A stretch of 27,004 nt of DNA, taken from NCBI GenBank assembly GCA_049324575.1, contig JBMONI010000005.1, forward strand, positions 1 through 27,004. The letters run 5' to 3'. The stretch is from JBMONI01 sp049324575 (lineage in GTDB: Bacteria > Omnitrophota > Omnitrophia > Omnitrophales > Aquincolibacteriaceae). Positions 1 to 7,000 of the stretch are shown here, piece after piece. Below the pieces are notes generated by a model. The model ran no database searches and was not told where the DNA came from. It saw nothing but the letters and a program-made list of their open reading frames with translations. Both the position numbers and the translations under genes were made by a program. The first letter of the stretch is position 1. Each line of letters begins with the position of its first letter.

Positions 1-464
1 TCCCCGCTGAGAGCGGACTCTTTTCCCACAAAAAGGACTTTTTCCAGGGACGCTTTCTCGTCGGGACTAAGACGATCAAACGCTTCTGCAGGATCCGGAT
101 TTGAAGTCCCCCGGAAGCCGCCCCCCTCGGGGGGCGCCTCGATCGTGAAGGCGGCGGGACGTTGTAATTTCTTCAAAAAACCGGAGAGGACTTTCTCCAG
201 GGCTGGCCACTGCCACCAAAACACCCCGGCACATCCACTGATCAAAACAACCAGCAGGCTCGTTTTTGCCAGGGGGATCAAAAATGCAGGCAGCCCTTTG
301 CCTCTCGACGGACGGCGCGCCTCGGCAGACTGTACGACGGTTTTTTCTGCATGAACATCCTCTTCAGACTGAACCGAGCTGGACCAGAAACACCGGGGGC
401 ACTCGATCCCCTCTCTTTCTTCAGCCTCGAAACGATGCCCGCAATGCGAACAAGCGTACCGCAT
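1..464 (-). CDS. Zinc-ribbon membrane protein, partial (C-terminus beyond left edge)
   Basis: An open frame runs from an ATG at 464 off the left edge of the window (154 codons visible, no stop). The first 25 residues form a zinc ribbon: C5-x2-C8, then 13 residues, then C22-x2-C25 (CSHCGHRF ... CPRC). A charged linker follows, then one hydrophobic membrane-spanning stretch at about residues 68-85, and then a soluble segment containing LSPDEKASLEK. This layout (cytoplasmic zinc ribbon, one membrane helix, extracytoplasmic domain) is seen in many uncharacterised bacterial proteins; I cannot name a family. An AAGGA ribosome-binding site lies just upstream of the start. The gene lies 27 nt after the 83-aa gene on the same strand, so the two probably form an operon. 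The reading frame is convincing; the function is unknown. Confidence 0.75.
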   Translation of the reverse strand, partial: MRYACSHCGHRFEAEEREGIECPRCFWSSSVQSEEDVHAEKTVVQSAEARRPSRGKGLPAFLIPLAKTSLLVVLISGCAGVFWWQWPALEKVLSGFLKKLQRPAAFTIEAPPEGGGFRGTSNPDPAEAFDRLSPDEKASLEKVLFVGKESALSG

Positions 465-491
465 GGGTCCTTTCTTTGCTTGGATAAAGTG

Positions 492-743
492 TTAAGCCGA
501 CTTTGAGACCGCTAAATACGATTGATAAGCGATAACCCAAGGGTTTTCATGACTCGATGGGGTCGCCGGAGCTAGATTATGGGGAATTTTCCGTGGAACC
601 TCAAGCCGGATCTGCGAAAGCGGAGGAGAAAACCTGGGAGATAGGGAAGGGACGAAAGCCGAACCGCTCAAAAGAAGCCCGAGCATCATGCCCACCATGA
701 TGCCGAACCAGGAACGCAACCGGAACTTCCTTCCAGCCGTCAT
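492..743 (-). CDS. Small signal-peptide or single-pass membrane protein (83 aa)
   Basis: An 83-aa protein with a basic N-terminus (MTAGRKFRLRSW) followed by a hydrophobic segment at about residues 13-31 (FGIMVGMMLGLLLSGSAF). This is a Sec signal peptide or membrane anchor. The remainder is proline- and serine-rich (PSLSPRFSPPLSQ) with no motif I recognise. The start is well supported by an AAGGAGG Shine-Dalgarno about 6 nt before the ATG and by a candidate extended -10 promoter further upstream. It is followed 27 nt later by the zinc-ribbon membrane protein, suggesting a shared envelope role. I do not recognise the family. It could be a small periplasmic or inner-membrane protein. Confidence 0.6.
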   Translation of the reverse strand: MTAGRKFRLRSWFGIMVGMMLGLLLSGSAFVPSLSPRFSPPLSQIRLEVPRKIPHNLAPATPSSHENPWVIAYQSYLAVSKSA

Positions 744-781
744 GGGACCCCTCCTTGTGGTGAGGATCTCATGTCTATTTT

Positions 782-808
782 ATTATCTCACAGCCGGCAA
801 GCATTCAA
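782..808 (-). promoter_or_regulatory. Candidate promoter of the small-membrane-protein/zinc-ribbon pair
   Basis: Read on the minus strand: TTGAAT (803-808), a 15-nt spacer, then GATAAT (782-787) preceded by an extended -10 TGA. It lies about 40 nt upstream of the start at 743. The short spacer is compensated by the extended -10. This is pattern evidence only. Confidence 0.4.
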
Positions 809-973
809 CCTTCTAATGAACGATCCTGCCAACCGACGCCTGGGTTTGCATCATCCCTTGACCCAGGCTCAATGAAAGGCTCTGCCCCGCCTCCCTTTCA
901 AGAACGGCCGTCTTTGCCCGTTCCTTTAGCCGAGAAACCTTCCGTCCTCCACAAGGGTTCCGCGGAAAATTTC

Positions 974-1183
974 CTAAGGCTCCCTGTCGGAATCCATCTC
1001 TTTTTTTATTTCCACAAGAGCGCGGAAACCCTCTTCGATCCTAGTCAGGTCCGATTCGAGGGCGGGGCACTCCTCATTTTCCAGCTTCTCCAAATACGAG
1101 GGCAAAAGCCCCACGGTCGCCGCAAGCTCCAACCGGGTAATACGATATTTTTTCCGCCAAGCGCTGATCTCGCTTTGCTTCAT
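974..1183 (-). CDS. Small XRE-type helix-turn-helix protein (69 aa)
   Basis: I place the start at the ATG at 1183 because GGAGAAGG precedes it and because the frame upstream (to 1333) is charged and low-complexity and overlaps the next gene. The 69-aa product begins MKQSEISAWRKKYRITRLEL. The segment RITRLELAATVGLLPSYLEKLENE reads as helices 2-3 of a Cro/C1 (XRE) HTH domain: the LELA..VG turn, then the recognition helix followed by xLExxE. The C-terminus (about residues 47-65) is a charged helix that could be a short coiled coil or dimerisation arm. It diverges from the GT87-type gene, so it might regulate that gene or itself; this is inferred from position only. No phage or toxin partner is visible. 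Confidence 0.6.
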   Translation of the reverse strand: MKQSEISAWRKKYRITRLELAATVGLLPSYLEKLENEECPALESDLTRIEEGFRALVEIKKEMDSDREP

Positions 1184-1268
1184 GGCCTTCTCCGCCCTTT
1201 CATCATGGGCGCATCCAGTGTTTAAATCAAGCGCAGAAAACGCACTAGGCTTCCGCTCCCGTTTCTTG

Positions 1269-1274
1269 TATGAT
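1269..1274 (+). promoter_or_regulatory. Candidate -10 element (TATGAT) very close to the GT87 start
   Basis: TATGAT lies 8 nt before the ATG at 1283 (2 nt before the ATG at 1277). No good -35 is seen 16-18 nt upstream and no Shine-Dalgarno precedes either ATG. If used, it would give a nearly leaderless transcript translated from the second ATG. Confidence 0.3.
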
Positions 1275-1276
1275 TC

Positions 1277-2560
1277 ATGTTCATGGAAAAGAAACGCGCG
1301 ATCCCGTTGCTCCCGGTCGGCCATCTGCTCCATGCGATCCTTCAGAGACGATCGTTCGCCTGGATCCTCGCTCTTGCGGTCATGATCGGTCTCGGTATTA
1401 CGACCATTTACCGCGGCGGATTTTCACCTTCCCAACGCACCGATCTTACCGTATTCATCCGCGCCGGCCAAGCCCTGGCCGAGAATGAGAATATCTACGA
1501 AGTAACGAATCTCAAGGGCTGGAATTATGTCTACGCGCCCTTGCTAGCCGTTCTGATCAAACCTTTCCACGGGCTTCCCCTTTCCTGGAGCGTAAGTCTT
1601 TGGTACTTGCTCGCGCTTCTTTCGATCGGAGGGGCTTTCTGGATCGGAATCCGTCTTTTTTCAACTGTCCAACACGGCCTCCTCGCCTGCTCGCTTGCGG
1701 CAATCTTTTCGCTTCCGCTCCTCCTGAATGCGATTTCACGCGGACAGCTCGGGGCACTCATGCTTTTTTTGCAAATGGCCGTCTTTCTTCTTTATTTTCG
1801 GGGGCGCAAGATCGCCGCCGGTTTCTTGCTGGGTTTTTCGGTCGTCCTGAAAATCAGTCCATTGGCTTTCGTGTTCTTTTTTTTCCTGTTCAAAAAGGAA
1901 TGGAAGGTCCTTTTCGCGGGGATCCTGGGAATTCTTTTCTTTTTGTTCGTCTTCCCGGGATTCTTTATCGGGTTCGAAAAAAATTTCGGGTTCGTCGCGG
2001 AATGGCTACGGGTCATGCAGCTTGCTATGGCAGACCGCGGCAATGAAACCCCCCTTTGGCGCCAGCTTCTGACCCCTTTTCTCGAGGACAATCAATCCGG
2101 CTATGCGGTGCTGACCCGCTGGTTTTGGCCTTCGGACGAATCGATCTACGGTGAATCTAACTTCGGAATACGCCTTGCCGTTCAGCTTTTCACCGCAGGC
2201 ATGCTTGGAATCTTTTTCTGGATCGCGAAAAAATCCACTAGCCGGCAACACGTGGATCTCCTTTTCGCGGAATTCTCCCTTTATCCCTTGCTGATGCTCC
2301 TGACGGCGCCCGTGGCCGAGATGCATCATTTCACCGTCCTGTTCGCAAGCGCCATCGGAATCTTCCTTCTATTCGACCAGGAGAAGTTGACCCGGGCTGA
2401 ACGGATCCTCTTCGATCTTGCTCTCTGGAGTTGCCTTCTTGCTTTTACCTTCGGACTCATTTTCGATGACCTAGCCTACCAGGGGATCCCCTTCCTAGGG
2501 ACTTTTCTTGTTTTTTCGTTTCAAACGGTTTTCCTCGCTTTAAAATCTGACAAGTTCTAA
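1277..2560 (+). CDS. GT87-type (DUF2029) polytopic glycosyltransferase
   Basis: A 427-aa (or 425-aa from the ATG at 1283) integral membrane protein with about 9-10 hydrophobic helices. It resembles the GT87/DUF2029 family of GT-C-fold glycosyltransferases, which move a sugar from a polyprenyl-phosphate donor on the outer face of the inner membrane. Supporting signs: the first large loop carries RTDLTVFIRAGQALAENEN (the family's D-x-x-V-x-x-x-A-G-x-A-L pattern, with the putative catalytic Asp near residue 56). It is followed by NYVYAPLLAVLIKPF, matching the family's aromatic-Y-x-P-x-x-A-x-x-x-x-P-F block, and by GFSVVLKISPLAFVFFFF, the usual 'xGxxxxxKxxPxxF' helix. It is divergent from the HTH gene. 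No polysaccharide genes adjoin it, so the substrate cannot be guessed. No Shine-Dalgarno is visible, which makes the exact start uncertain. Confidence 0.8.
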   Translation: MFMEKKRAIPLLPVGHLLHAILQRRSFAWILALAVMIGLGITTIYRGGFSPSQRTDLTVFIRAGQALAENENIYEVTNLKGWNYVYAPLLAVLIKPFHGLPLSWSVSLWYLLALLSIGGAFWIGIRLFSTVQHGLLACSLAAIFSLPLLLNAISRGQLGALMLFLQMAVFLLYFRGRKIAAGFLLGFSVVLKISPLAFVFFFFLFKKEWKVLFAGILGILFFLFVFPGFFIGFEKNFGFVAEWLRVMQLAMADRGNETPLWRQLLTPFLEDNQSGYAVLTRWFWPSDESIYGESNFGIRLAVQLFTAGMLGIFFWIAKKSTSRQHVDLLFAEFSLYPLLMLLTAPVAEMHHFTVLFASAIGIFLLFDQEKLTRAERILFDLALWSCLLAFTFGLIFDDLAYQGIPFLGTFLVFSFQTVFLALKSDKF

Positions 2561-2646
2561 CCTGTTTAAATTGAATGGGTTACGAATATAATTTAATATA
2601 TAATAAATAAACTATTATATATTTTAAATAGCATAAAAGCTCAAAT

Positions 2647-2674
2647 TTGACTTTCTAAATCCATGTGTTATCTT
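2647..2674 (+). promoter_or_regulatory. Candidate promoter for the riboswitch leader
   Basis: TTGACT (2647-2652), a 16-nt spacer, then TATCTT (2669-2674) with an extended -10 TG at 2666-2667. It sits in a very AT-rich stretch (about 2570-2700) after the GT87 gene. Transcription would start about 2681, just before the first aptamer at about 2704, giving a leader of about 360 nt for the gene at 3041. Confidence 0.5.
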
Positions 2675-2703
2675 TACTATTAGAGGGAGAAAATGCTCTT
2701 TCT

Positions 2704-2838
2704 GAGGATTCTGAAAAAGGCAAACCCGGAGTAATCCGGGGACGTCCGCCAAAAAACATTGGCGGACCCCCGCCTTAGGCGGGGGCAAAGCCATAGGGTC
2801 CCGGCTCAATGCGGGACAGCCTGGCTGCCAAATCCCGA
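2704..2838 (+). promoter_or_regulatory. Cyclic-di-GMP-I (GEMM-I) riboswitch aptamer, copy 1, with 41-nt insertion
   Basis: In order: GGATT 5' strand of P1 (2706-2710); GGCAAACC (2719-2726); a hairpin CCCGGA-GTAA-TCCGGG with a GNRA tetraloop (2725-2740); GACG (2741-2744); an insertion (2745-2785); CAAAGCC (2786-2792); a P2-type hairpin GTCCCG...CGGGAC (about 2799-2816); AGCCTGGCTGCC (2818-2829); and AATCC (2831-2835), which closes P1 with 2706-2710. Known GEMM-I aptamers show GGCAAACC-hairpin-GGGACGCAAAGCC-hairpin-CAGCCGGGUUGCC in this order, so the match covers nearly every conserved block. The base equivalent to the ligand-contacting G20 is G, favouring c-di-GMP over the cGAMP-type variants. 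The insertion folds as two hairpins: 2744-2767 (9 bp) and 2767-2785 (8 bp). Confidence 0.85.
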
Positions 2839-2995
2839 TGAAAAAGGGCTCTTGAAGCCGATGAAATGAAAAGGCAAACCCGGAGTAATCCGGGGACGTC
2901 CGCCAAAAAGCATTGGCGGACCCCCGCCTAAAGCGGGGGCAAAGCCCACAGTCCCGCCTTCAAAAAGCGGGAGGCTGGGCTACCAAGCTCATCGG
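2715..2995 (+). repeat. Two tandem 154-bp-period units (the two aptamers)
   Basis: Positions 2715-2792 and 2869-2946 match over 78 bp with only three differences. Weaker similarity continues to about 2838 and 2995. The period is exactly 154 bp. The conserved part covers the aptamer core and the inserted hairpins; the flanks (P1, P2 loop) have diverged. Confidence 0.9.
2858..2995 (+). promoter_or_regulatory. Cyclic-di-GMP-I (GEMM-I) riboswitch aptamer, copy 2, with the same insertion
   Basis: Same architecture 154 nt downstream: CCGATGA (2858-2864), perfectly complementary to TCATCGG (2989-2995), forms a 7-bp P1. Between them are GGCAAACC (2873-2880), a GTAA-capped hairpin, GACG (2895-2898), a 41-nt insertion (2899-2939), CAAAGCC (2940-2946), a P2 hairpin CCCGC...GCGGG, and GGCTGGGCTACC. 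The spacing from P1 to GGC is 8 nt in both copies. The P2 and P1 sequences differ between copies while the stems survive, which supports a functional RNA rather than mere duplication. It is followed 5 nt later by the ribosome-binding-site hairpin of the gene at 3041, so this copy is the one next to the expression platform. Confidence 0.87.
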
Positions 2996-3000
2996 AATTT

Positions 3001-3040
3001 GGCCGAATCAGATCCTTCCTGAACGGAGGGCGGTTCGGTC
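3001..3040 (+). promoter_or_regulatory. Hairpin sequestering the Shine-Dalgarno (riboswitch expression platform)
   Basis: The 40 nt directly before the ATG fold into one hairpin. The outer stem is 3001-3009 with 3032-3040 (9 bp, two G-U), and the inner stem is CCTTCC (3014-3019) with GGAGGG (3025-3030), loop TGAAC. GGAGGG is the ribosome-binding site, 10 nt before the ATG, so translation would be blocked when the hairpin forms. No U-tract follows, so it is not a terminator. TCGG (2992-2995) of the aptamer's P1 could alternatively pair with CCGA (3003-3006), giving a weak route for aptamer control. The switching model is inference. Confidence 0.65.
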
Positions 3041-3904
3041 ATGTTTATTTTAGGGAAAAAATATTTTTTTGTTCTGATCCTCGCCACGTTGGCCGGAGGA
3101 ACGGCGGCCACGCCCGCATGGGGGATGTCCGATGAAGCCATTGATCTTGCTTCTCCTTCTGACGCCGCTTCCGTCCCGCTCGATCAAACCGGCACAGCCG
3201 CGATTGCGCCCGATGGAACGGTCCCTCCAGACGCTTCTGCGGATTTTATGGCCCCCGGTCCACTGAGCCAATCCAGCGAGGAGGATCTGCCTCCGGCGAA
3301 TTTCTCAGAGATCTCGGGCGAGCAATGTTCGAAGAACGGTGACGAAGCGAACGGATACCGTTATTGCGTAAAAAAATTCTCGGACGGGACTGTGGAAGTC
3401 GCCCGGACCGATATCGAGACTTTTGGGGAGTCGGTCAAAAAACAAACCGTGATCCAGGAATTCGACGCACGGGAACTTCTCATCCACAAAAAATCGGTCC
3501 GCCAGAAGACGGATTATCTTTTCCAAGAGGGCAAGCGCATCAAATCGATTGAACATTTTGATATCGTTGAAAGGCCTTTCCGGGGAAAAATTACACGCGA
3601 ATTCATCATCCTCGAATATTTCCCGGAAAGCGGACGGATCCGGAAATTGACCTGGGCGAAATACCGGCAGATGGGTGACGAAATGCTCGCCGAGATCACC
3701 CATCACGCCTATTTCACCTATGATTTCGCTGGGAATCCGCTTCGCGGCAAGGTCGAAAAATGGGAGAATTTCAAGGTCGCGGATACTCTGATGTCGTGGA
3801 ACCGCGCTAAAAATCCTCATTTCCGCATCGAAGAGAGCGACTGGAGGGATTGGGAGTCGAGGTTTTTGAACCTGGTGACGGCCGCTTCCAATCCGGTCCT
3901 GTAA
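3041..3904 (+). CDS. Secreted protein of unknown function under the tandem riboswitch (287 aa)
   Basis: The N-terminus is a clear Sec signal peptide (basic KK at 6-7, hydrophobic FFVLILATLAGG, likely cleavage near AWG at 26-28). Residues 30-90 are a low-complexity Ala/Pro/Asp/Ser linker. Residues about 91-287 form a charged, beta-rich domain with two cysteines (C96, C109) that could make a disulfide. It contains strand-like repeats with turns (QEGKRIKSIEHFDIV, PESGRIRKLTWAKY, FAGNPLRGKVEKWENF) faintly reminiscent of YD/MORN-like repeat strands. I recognise no family. The start is set by GGAGGG 10 nt upstream and by the adjoining riboswitch hairpin. The gene is monocistronic and convergent with tpsA. 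Its control by c-di-GMP would suggest a role in biofilm, surface attachment or envelope remodelling; that is inference. Confidence 0.8.
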   Translation: MFILGKKYFFVLILATLAGGTAATPAWGMSDEAIDLASPSDAASVPLDQTGTAAIAPDGTVPPDASADFMAPGPLSQSSEEDLPPANFSEISGEQCSKNGDEANGYRYCVKKFSDGTVEVARTDIETFGESVKKQTVIQEFDARELLIHKKSVRQKTDYLFQEGKRIKSIEHFDIVERPFRGKITREFIILEYFPESGRIRKLTWAKYRQMGDEMLAEITHHAYFTYDFAGNPLRGKVEKWENFKVADTLMSWNRAKNPHFRIEESDWRDWESRFLNLVTAASNPVL

Positions 3905-3911
3905 ATGAAAA

Positions 3912-3941
3912 TGCCGCAGCCGGCTGTTCCCGGCTGCGGCA
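3912..3941. terminator. GC-rich 12-bp hairpin between convergent genes
   Basis: A perfect inverted repeat: 3912-3923 pairs with 3930-3941 around loop CTGTTC. It starts 7 nt after the stop of the gene at 3904. There is no U-tract on the plus side; TTTT follows on the minus side. It may stop the plus-strand transcript weakly or act as a second terminator for tpsA. Confidence 0.45.
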
Positions 3942-3970
3942 GCAGCACTTGGCTCTTTCCCGAGCCCTTT

Positions 3971-4006
3971 AAAAAACCGCAGGGCACACTTGCGTATGCC
4001 CTGCGA
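3971..4006 (-). terminator. Intrinsic terminator of the tpsBA operon
   Basis: On the minus strand a stem CGCAGGGCA/TGCCCTGCG (3998-4006 with 3978-3986), extended by further pairs around a mismatch, is followed by GG and then six T (3971-3976). It lies about 30 nt after the tpsA stop at 4037. Confidence 0.85.
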
Positions 4007-4036
4007 CAAAATGGCCGGCCCTCGAAAGCGTTAAAA

Positions 4037-7000
4037 TCAGCGCGTAAGGTCGTCCGCACCCACCGGAGCGGCTGGAACCGCGTCCTCGGGTATCGGCACC
4101 ACCGGCGGAGGAATAACTTCTTCTTCCTCCGGAGCCGGAGGCTGTTGCTGGACCGCAGGAAGTACCGGCTGTTCGACCGCAGGGGCCGGAAGTTCCTCGG
4201 GTTTCTTCTCTTCTTCCTCCGGGATCGGCACCACCGGCGGAAGGAGTTCGAGCCCGTCGATCGGGATCACATCCAGCGCGCCGACATCCACCCCAACGGG
4301 GATCACGCCAGAGAACTGATCCTGATTAAAGAAGCCCGGAAAGTCCGCCGCAAAGGGACCGTCGATCTGGCCGTTCAATCGGTCATGGCGCGGCAGGGGC
4401 GAGTAGAAAAGGGTCGCCAGAGCCGACGTCAGAAGCGGCAAGATCGCTCCGCCGATCACGACCGCATTATTGAAGAACACGAGCCCCGGAGGCGTATTCA
4501 GGAACTGAACGCTGGCCCCGGAGAAATTACCGGTCACACTACCCGAAAGGCCGCCCCGCGATCCGCCGGCGCCAAGGAACAGCGTGCCCGGATGGTTCAT
4601 TTGCGTATGGATCGGCTCGCTCGAGGTTCCGACGATACCGCCGGCCGTCAGGCGGATCACATTATCCGCGAGAACCCGCACCGCCGGCCCGCCCTGCGAC
4701 AAGATCGAACCGCCGGCCGTCAAACTATTCTGCCCTAGGGGTGACTGAGAATATCCTAAAAGGATATTCCCGGTCGTCGTAAAATTGATATCCCCGGCCT
4801 GAGAGAACAGGTTGATCTGCGTATTGCCGATCCCGTCAATGAACTGCGAACCCGCCGAGGACGTATTCACAAAAGGCGCATCCACCTCGATGTGGTTCGT
4901 GAACTCTCCGATGGTCCCGCCTGAGAACATGGTCAGCGTATTCGCCAGGAAATCCAGGTTCCCGATATCGGGGGTCTCGGCATCGAGTGTAGAACCGTTC
5001 CTGGAGAAGGTCGTGATATCTCCGCGCACGCCGTCGGTAATATCCGCTCCGGCATTCCCGTCCGCGTCGACCCGGCCGACCGTGAATGTGTCCTGAACAT
5101 CGACCAGGACATCGCCGTCCTCGGTCGATATGAAGGATCCTTCCGTCATGGTAAAGTCGGCCGTAGCGTCTCCGACCGTATCAAGGAGCGTCGCGCTCGC
5201 AAGAGTGATATCGAGCCCCGGAGTTACCGGCTCATTCGCCAGTTTCCCGGTCGCATCATAACCGGCGCCGACATAAACGTTCCCCGTTCCCGAGGTCACG
5301 CCGTCGCCGGCCGAGCTTACGGTCACTCCCAAAGCCTGAGTCATACTACCGCCCGAAACGAGCCGCACGTCCCCATTCCCGTTCTCGGTACGCACGTTCG
5401 CGTTGATCGACATCGTATCGGTCGGAAGGCTTCCCAACGCATACAACGAAACATTGCCGCCGTCAAAATTCAGGACCGGGCTGTTAATAATCATCGGACT
5501 GGCCGAGCGCACGAAGATCGTCGAAAAATCGATCGACGGATCTACGATCTGCACACCGGTCACCGTTCCCGCGCCCGTTTGGCCGAAATAATTCGTCGGA
5601 TCATTGTCATCGGTCAGGGTATCGATCGTCAGCTGGCCGGTATTGTAGACCCGGATATCGCCTTCCTGCGTGAAAGCGGACAGCTTGCCGCCTTGCGTAT
5701 CCAGATCGTTACCGACGCCATCCCCGATGCCGTTCTTCGCGCTCAGGATCATCCCTCCCGTAAGCGCACCGGTCTCGATATCCATATGCGTATCCCCGCC
5801 ATCGATGATCTCGCCGTTACGGCTCACGATCACCACGGCCGTATCCGTCGCATCCGAGGTCTTGACGCCGCCCAAGGTCACATCGCCTTCGGCATCGATA
5901 TCGATTTTGCCGGAACCCGCATCCAAAAGCGTTCCGTCGGCCATCGTGACCGCGCCGTTATTGGCCTCGACCTCGATCTCACCGCTCGTGCTCGTCACAT
6001 CGCCATCCGCCGAGAAGATCACATCATCGCCGGCATCCAGATTGATCTTTCCGGTCGTGCTCGTGACCGTGTTGTTCACAAGGAGATCGTCATTGGCACC
6101 GACGTCTTCAGCCCTCAATGTCGTGGCCCCGCTCGTCGCTGAAACACCCAATCCGCCGGCAAGCGCCGCCAAGACCGTCATCGTCCCGTCCAGCGTCCGG
6201 AGGATCAGATCGCCCGGCCCCTGCTGATCGGCTCTCACAATATTAAGATCCGTGCCTGCCGCTTCTTCGTCGATCTCAATGTTATTCGTCGCGGTGTTCG
6301 TCACATCCAAACGGTCTAGCTGAACTTCAAGCGCATTGCCGTTCCCGACCCCATTCGCAGCCTGGATCGTAGTCTGACCGCTGTTAGCCAAAATATCGGT
6401 GTCCGTATCGCCGCCGTCGATCACCGCACCGCTGTTGGCGTTGATCTGGACCGCGTCTTCAAGACTTCCGCTTGAAGTTGCGAGCGCACTCGTCGTTTGG
6501 ACCGAACCGAGGGTCACATCCCCAGTCTGCGCATCGATATCGATCACGCCGCTCCCGGCGTTGAGGACCGTGCCATCGGCCATCGTCACATGCCGCTGGC
6601 CGTCCACTTCGATCTCACCGCTGGTGCTCGTCACATCGCCTGCCGCACTGAACGTCACGTCGCGGGAAGTCGAATCCAGATTGATCTTTCCCGTCGTGCT
6701 CGTCACCGTGTTGTTCACCACCAGGTCATCATTAGAACCCGCGCCTTGCGCGATGAGGAAAGTTTCGCCGGTCGTGGCTGAAACACCCATTCCACCGGCA
6801 AGCGCCGCCAAGACCGTCATCGTCCCGTCCAGCGTCCGGAGGATCAGATCGCCCGGCCCCTGCTGATCGGCTCTCACGATATTAAGATCCGTGCCTGCCG
6901 CTTCTTCGTCGATCTCAATGTTATTCGTCGCGGTGTTCGTCACATCCAAACGGTCCAGCTGAACTTCAAGCGCATTCCCGTCTCCGACCCCGTCCGCAGC

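Noticed and set aside
838..868. An 8-bp inverted repeat (GCCTGGGT...ACCCAGGC) downstream of the HTH gene
   Set aside because: Large 15-nt loop and no U-tract on either strand, so I do not call it a terminator.
2624..2809. A 61-codon minus-strand frame in the leader region
   Set aside because: It lies across the riboswitch promoter and first aptamer; no ribosome site and no coding signature.
2715..2946. Interpretation of the repeats as a REP/palindromic mobile element or CRISPR-like array
   Set aside because: The repeats contain ordered GEMM-I aptamer landmarks and compensating P1/P2 helices, and there are only two units without spacers. The inserted 41-nt hairpins alone could still be of REP origin.
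4037..4300. PEP-CTERM or LPXTG-type sorting signal at the TpsA C-terminus
   Set aside because: The hydrophobic stretch lies well before the end and is followed by a long Pro/Glu tail without a basic end; no sorting motif is present.
3905..4738. A 277-codon plus-strand frame directly after the secreted-protein gene
   Set aside because: It runs through the terminator hairpins and the antisense of tpsA's Pro/Glu-rich tail, giving an Arg-rich nonsense product.
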